Origin: Polaribacter sp. IC066
Lineage (GTDB): Bacteria; Bacteroidota; Bacteroidia; Flavobacteriales; Flavobacteriaceae
NCBI RefSeq assembly: GCF_007997085.1
Contig: NZ_VORR01000003.1
Location: 59,227 to 123,226, forward strand
DNA length: 64,000 bases
Direction: 5' to 3'
This document shows, piece after piece, positions 63,527 through 64,000 of this stretch; positions within the stretch are counted from its first letter, which is position 1; every line of letters starts with the position of its first letter. The notes beneath the pieces are model-generated. The model was not told the DNA's origin and ran no database searches. It worked only from the letters and a program-made list of their open reading frames with translations. The position numbers were made by a program, and so were the translations under genes.

Positions 63527-63804
63527 GTTTTAAATATTTAAAATTAGTTTGAGTGCAAATTATAAAATTAAAATAAAAACAAAGCTATTTTAAAATTAAT
63601 TTAATGTTACCCCGTAACTTTTTATTACTTAATTATTTGGCTGTTAAAATTTTATTGATTTGTTAATTAATGACTCAAGTTTCGCACCTCCAAAGAACGT
63701 AAGAACATTGAGATTTAGATTTTTTTTTGAGTGACTTTAAGTAAGTTAAACACTTGATCATTACAAGTTTATTGCTTTTGTTCCAAAACTAACTTTTCAA
63801 GCTA

Positions 63805-63999
63805 CTATTCGGTTAGTTTTAAGTTAGGATCTGGCTCAAAAATTCTTTTGATCCTGTGAAAATAATCAGAATCAGCTATCATCCTAGTCATCATTTTTCG
63901 AGAATCTACCTCGGGAAATAGTTCTTCCACAATGGTAAGAATAGCAATAAGTAATGCGATGAGCCTTTGATGTAATCTTACTTCAAGACATTCTGCCTT
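63805..63999 (-). CDS. C-terminal end of an unrecognised protein (right edge)
   Basis: An open minus-strand frame enters from the right edge and runs 64 codons to a TAG at 63805-63807. It reads KAECLEVRLHQRLIALLIAI, then LTIVEELFPEVDSRKMMTRM and ends EPDPNLKLTE. It is helical with a hydrophobic patch; I cannot name a family. No start is in the window. Confidence 0.45.
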   Translation of the reverse strand, partial: KAECLEVRLHQRLIALLIAILTIVEELFPEVDSRKMMTRMIADSDYFHRIKRIFEPDPNLKLTE

Positions 64000-64000
64000 A

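Overview
The window looks like a chromosome segment of a low-GC marine member of the Flavobacteriaceae (Bacteroidetes), of the Polaribacter/Tenacibaculum type. The support comes from a type IX secretion C-terminal sorting domain (61547-63526), SusC-like and other TonB-dependent outer-membrane receptors, GLPGLI-family proteins, an HU-CCDC81-SPOR protein, split-off atpD-atpC, and repeated promoter matches to the Bacteroidetes TAnnTTTG -7 element (one, upstream of ompA, with a TTTG exactly 19 bp before it). The genus is an inference. I saw no rRNA, tRNA, CRISPR array or intact insertion sequence.

Layout. 1-945: a cut-off AAA ATPase with two tandem palindromes in front, and a small membrane protein. 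966-9434: lepA, a SOUL haem-binding protein, two EF-hand proteins, a TolB-like propeller lipoprotein divergent from an M28/PDZ peptidase, DUF4345, dusB, a lipoprotein. 9542-13815: an FtsX-type permease, rbfA, and a membrane protein / histidine kinase / response regulator set. 14365-19124: atpC-atpD, an OmpA/TSP3 protein, kbl. 19173-22301: an AddA/RecB-like helicase-nuclease. 22341-30159: a metal-uptake module with two ABC permeases, ATPase, TroA-like binding protein, DtxR-family regulator, and a divergent TonB receptor plus thioredoxin-like protein around a perfect 22-bp palindrome. 30916-42445: mfd, a DUF457 membrane protein, an EamA transporter, a decayed TonB-type gene, a kinase-like unknown, dprA, an HU-SPOR protein, a thioesterase and a small MscS channel. 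42474-49250: the most unusual stretch (below). 49425-57772: an MscS channel with a large P-loop ATPase, then an envelope operon (EnvC-like, DUF4292, TPR, nucleotidyltransferase). 58094-63999: an ABC-F ATPase, a PIN toxin-antitoxin pair, a 3'-5' exonuclease, a T9SS cargo protein, and a cut-off unknown gene.

The best candidate for an undescribed system is 42474-49250, all on the minus strand. Three tandem cassettes each hold a small secreted peptide gene (about 110 residues, with a near-invariant HRDARAERRA block) followed by a GLPGLI-family secreted protein, and the last runs into a SusC-like/OMP-type receptor. The third peptide gene is a frameshifted relic. The GLPGLI proteins have almost identical C-terminal halves and divergent N-terminal halves. 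Two cassettes have a near-identical leader of about 265 bp, and hairpins lie between peptide and GLPGLI genes. This suggests a secreted peptide made in excess, a periplasmic or outer-membrane partner, and a receptor or exporter; the function is unknown.

The window also holds repeat-driven remodelling: four copies of a 210-240 bp dispersed element (one in reverse orientation, interrupted by 16 heptamer units), a second heptamer microsatellite at the 5' end of a metal permease gene that has no ATG/GTG upstream of its first membrane segment, and a 66-bp in-frame tandem duplication of the 3' end of the TolB-like gene.
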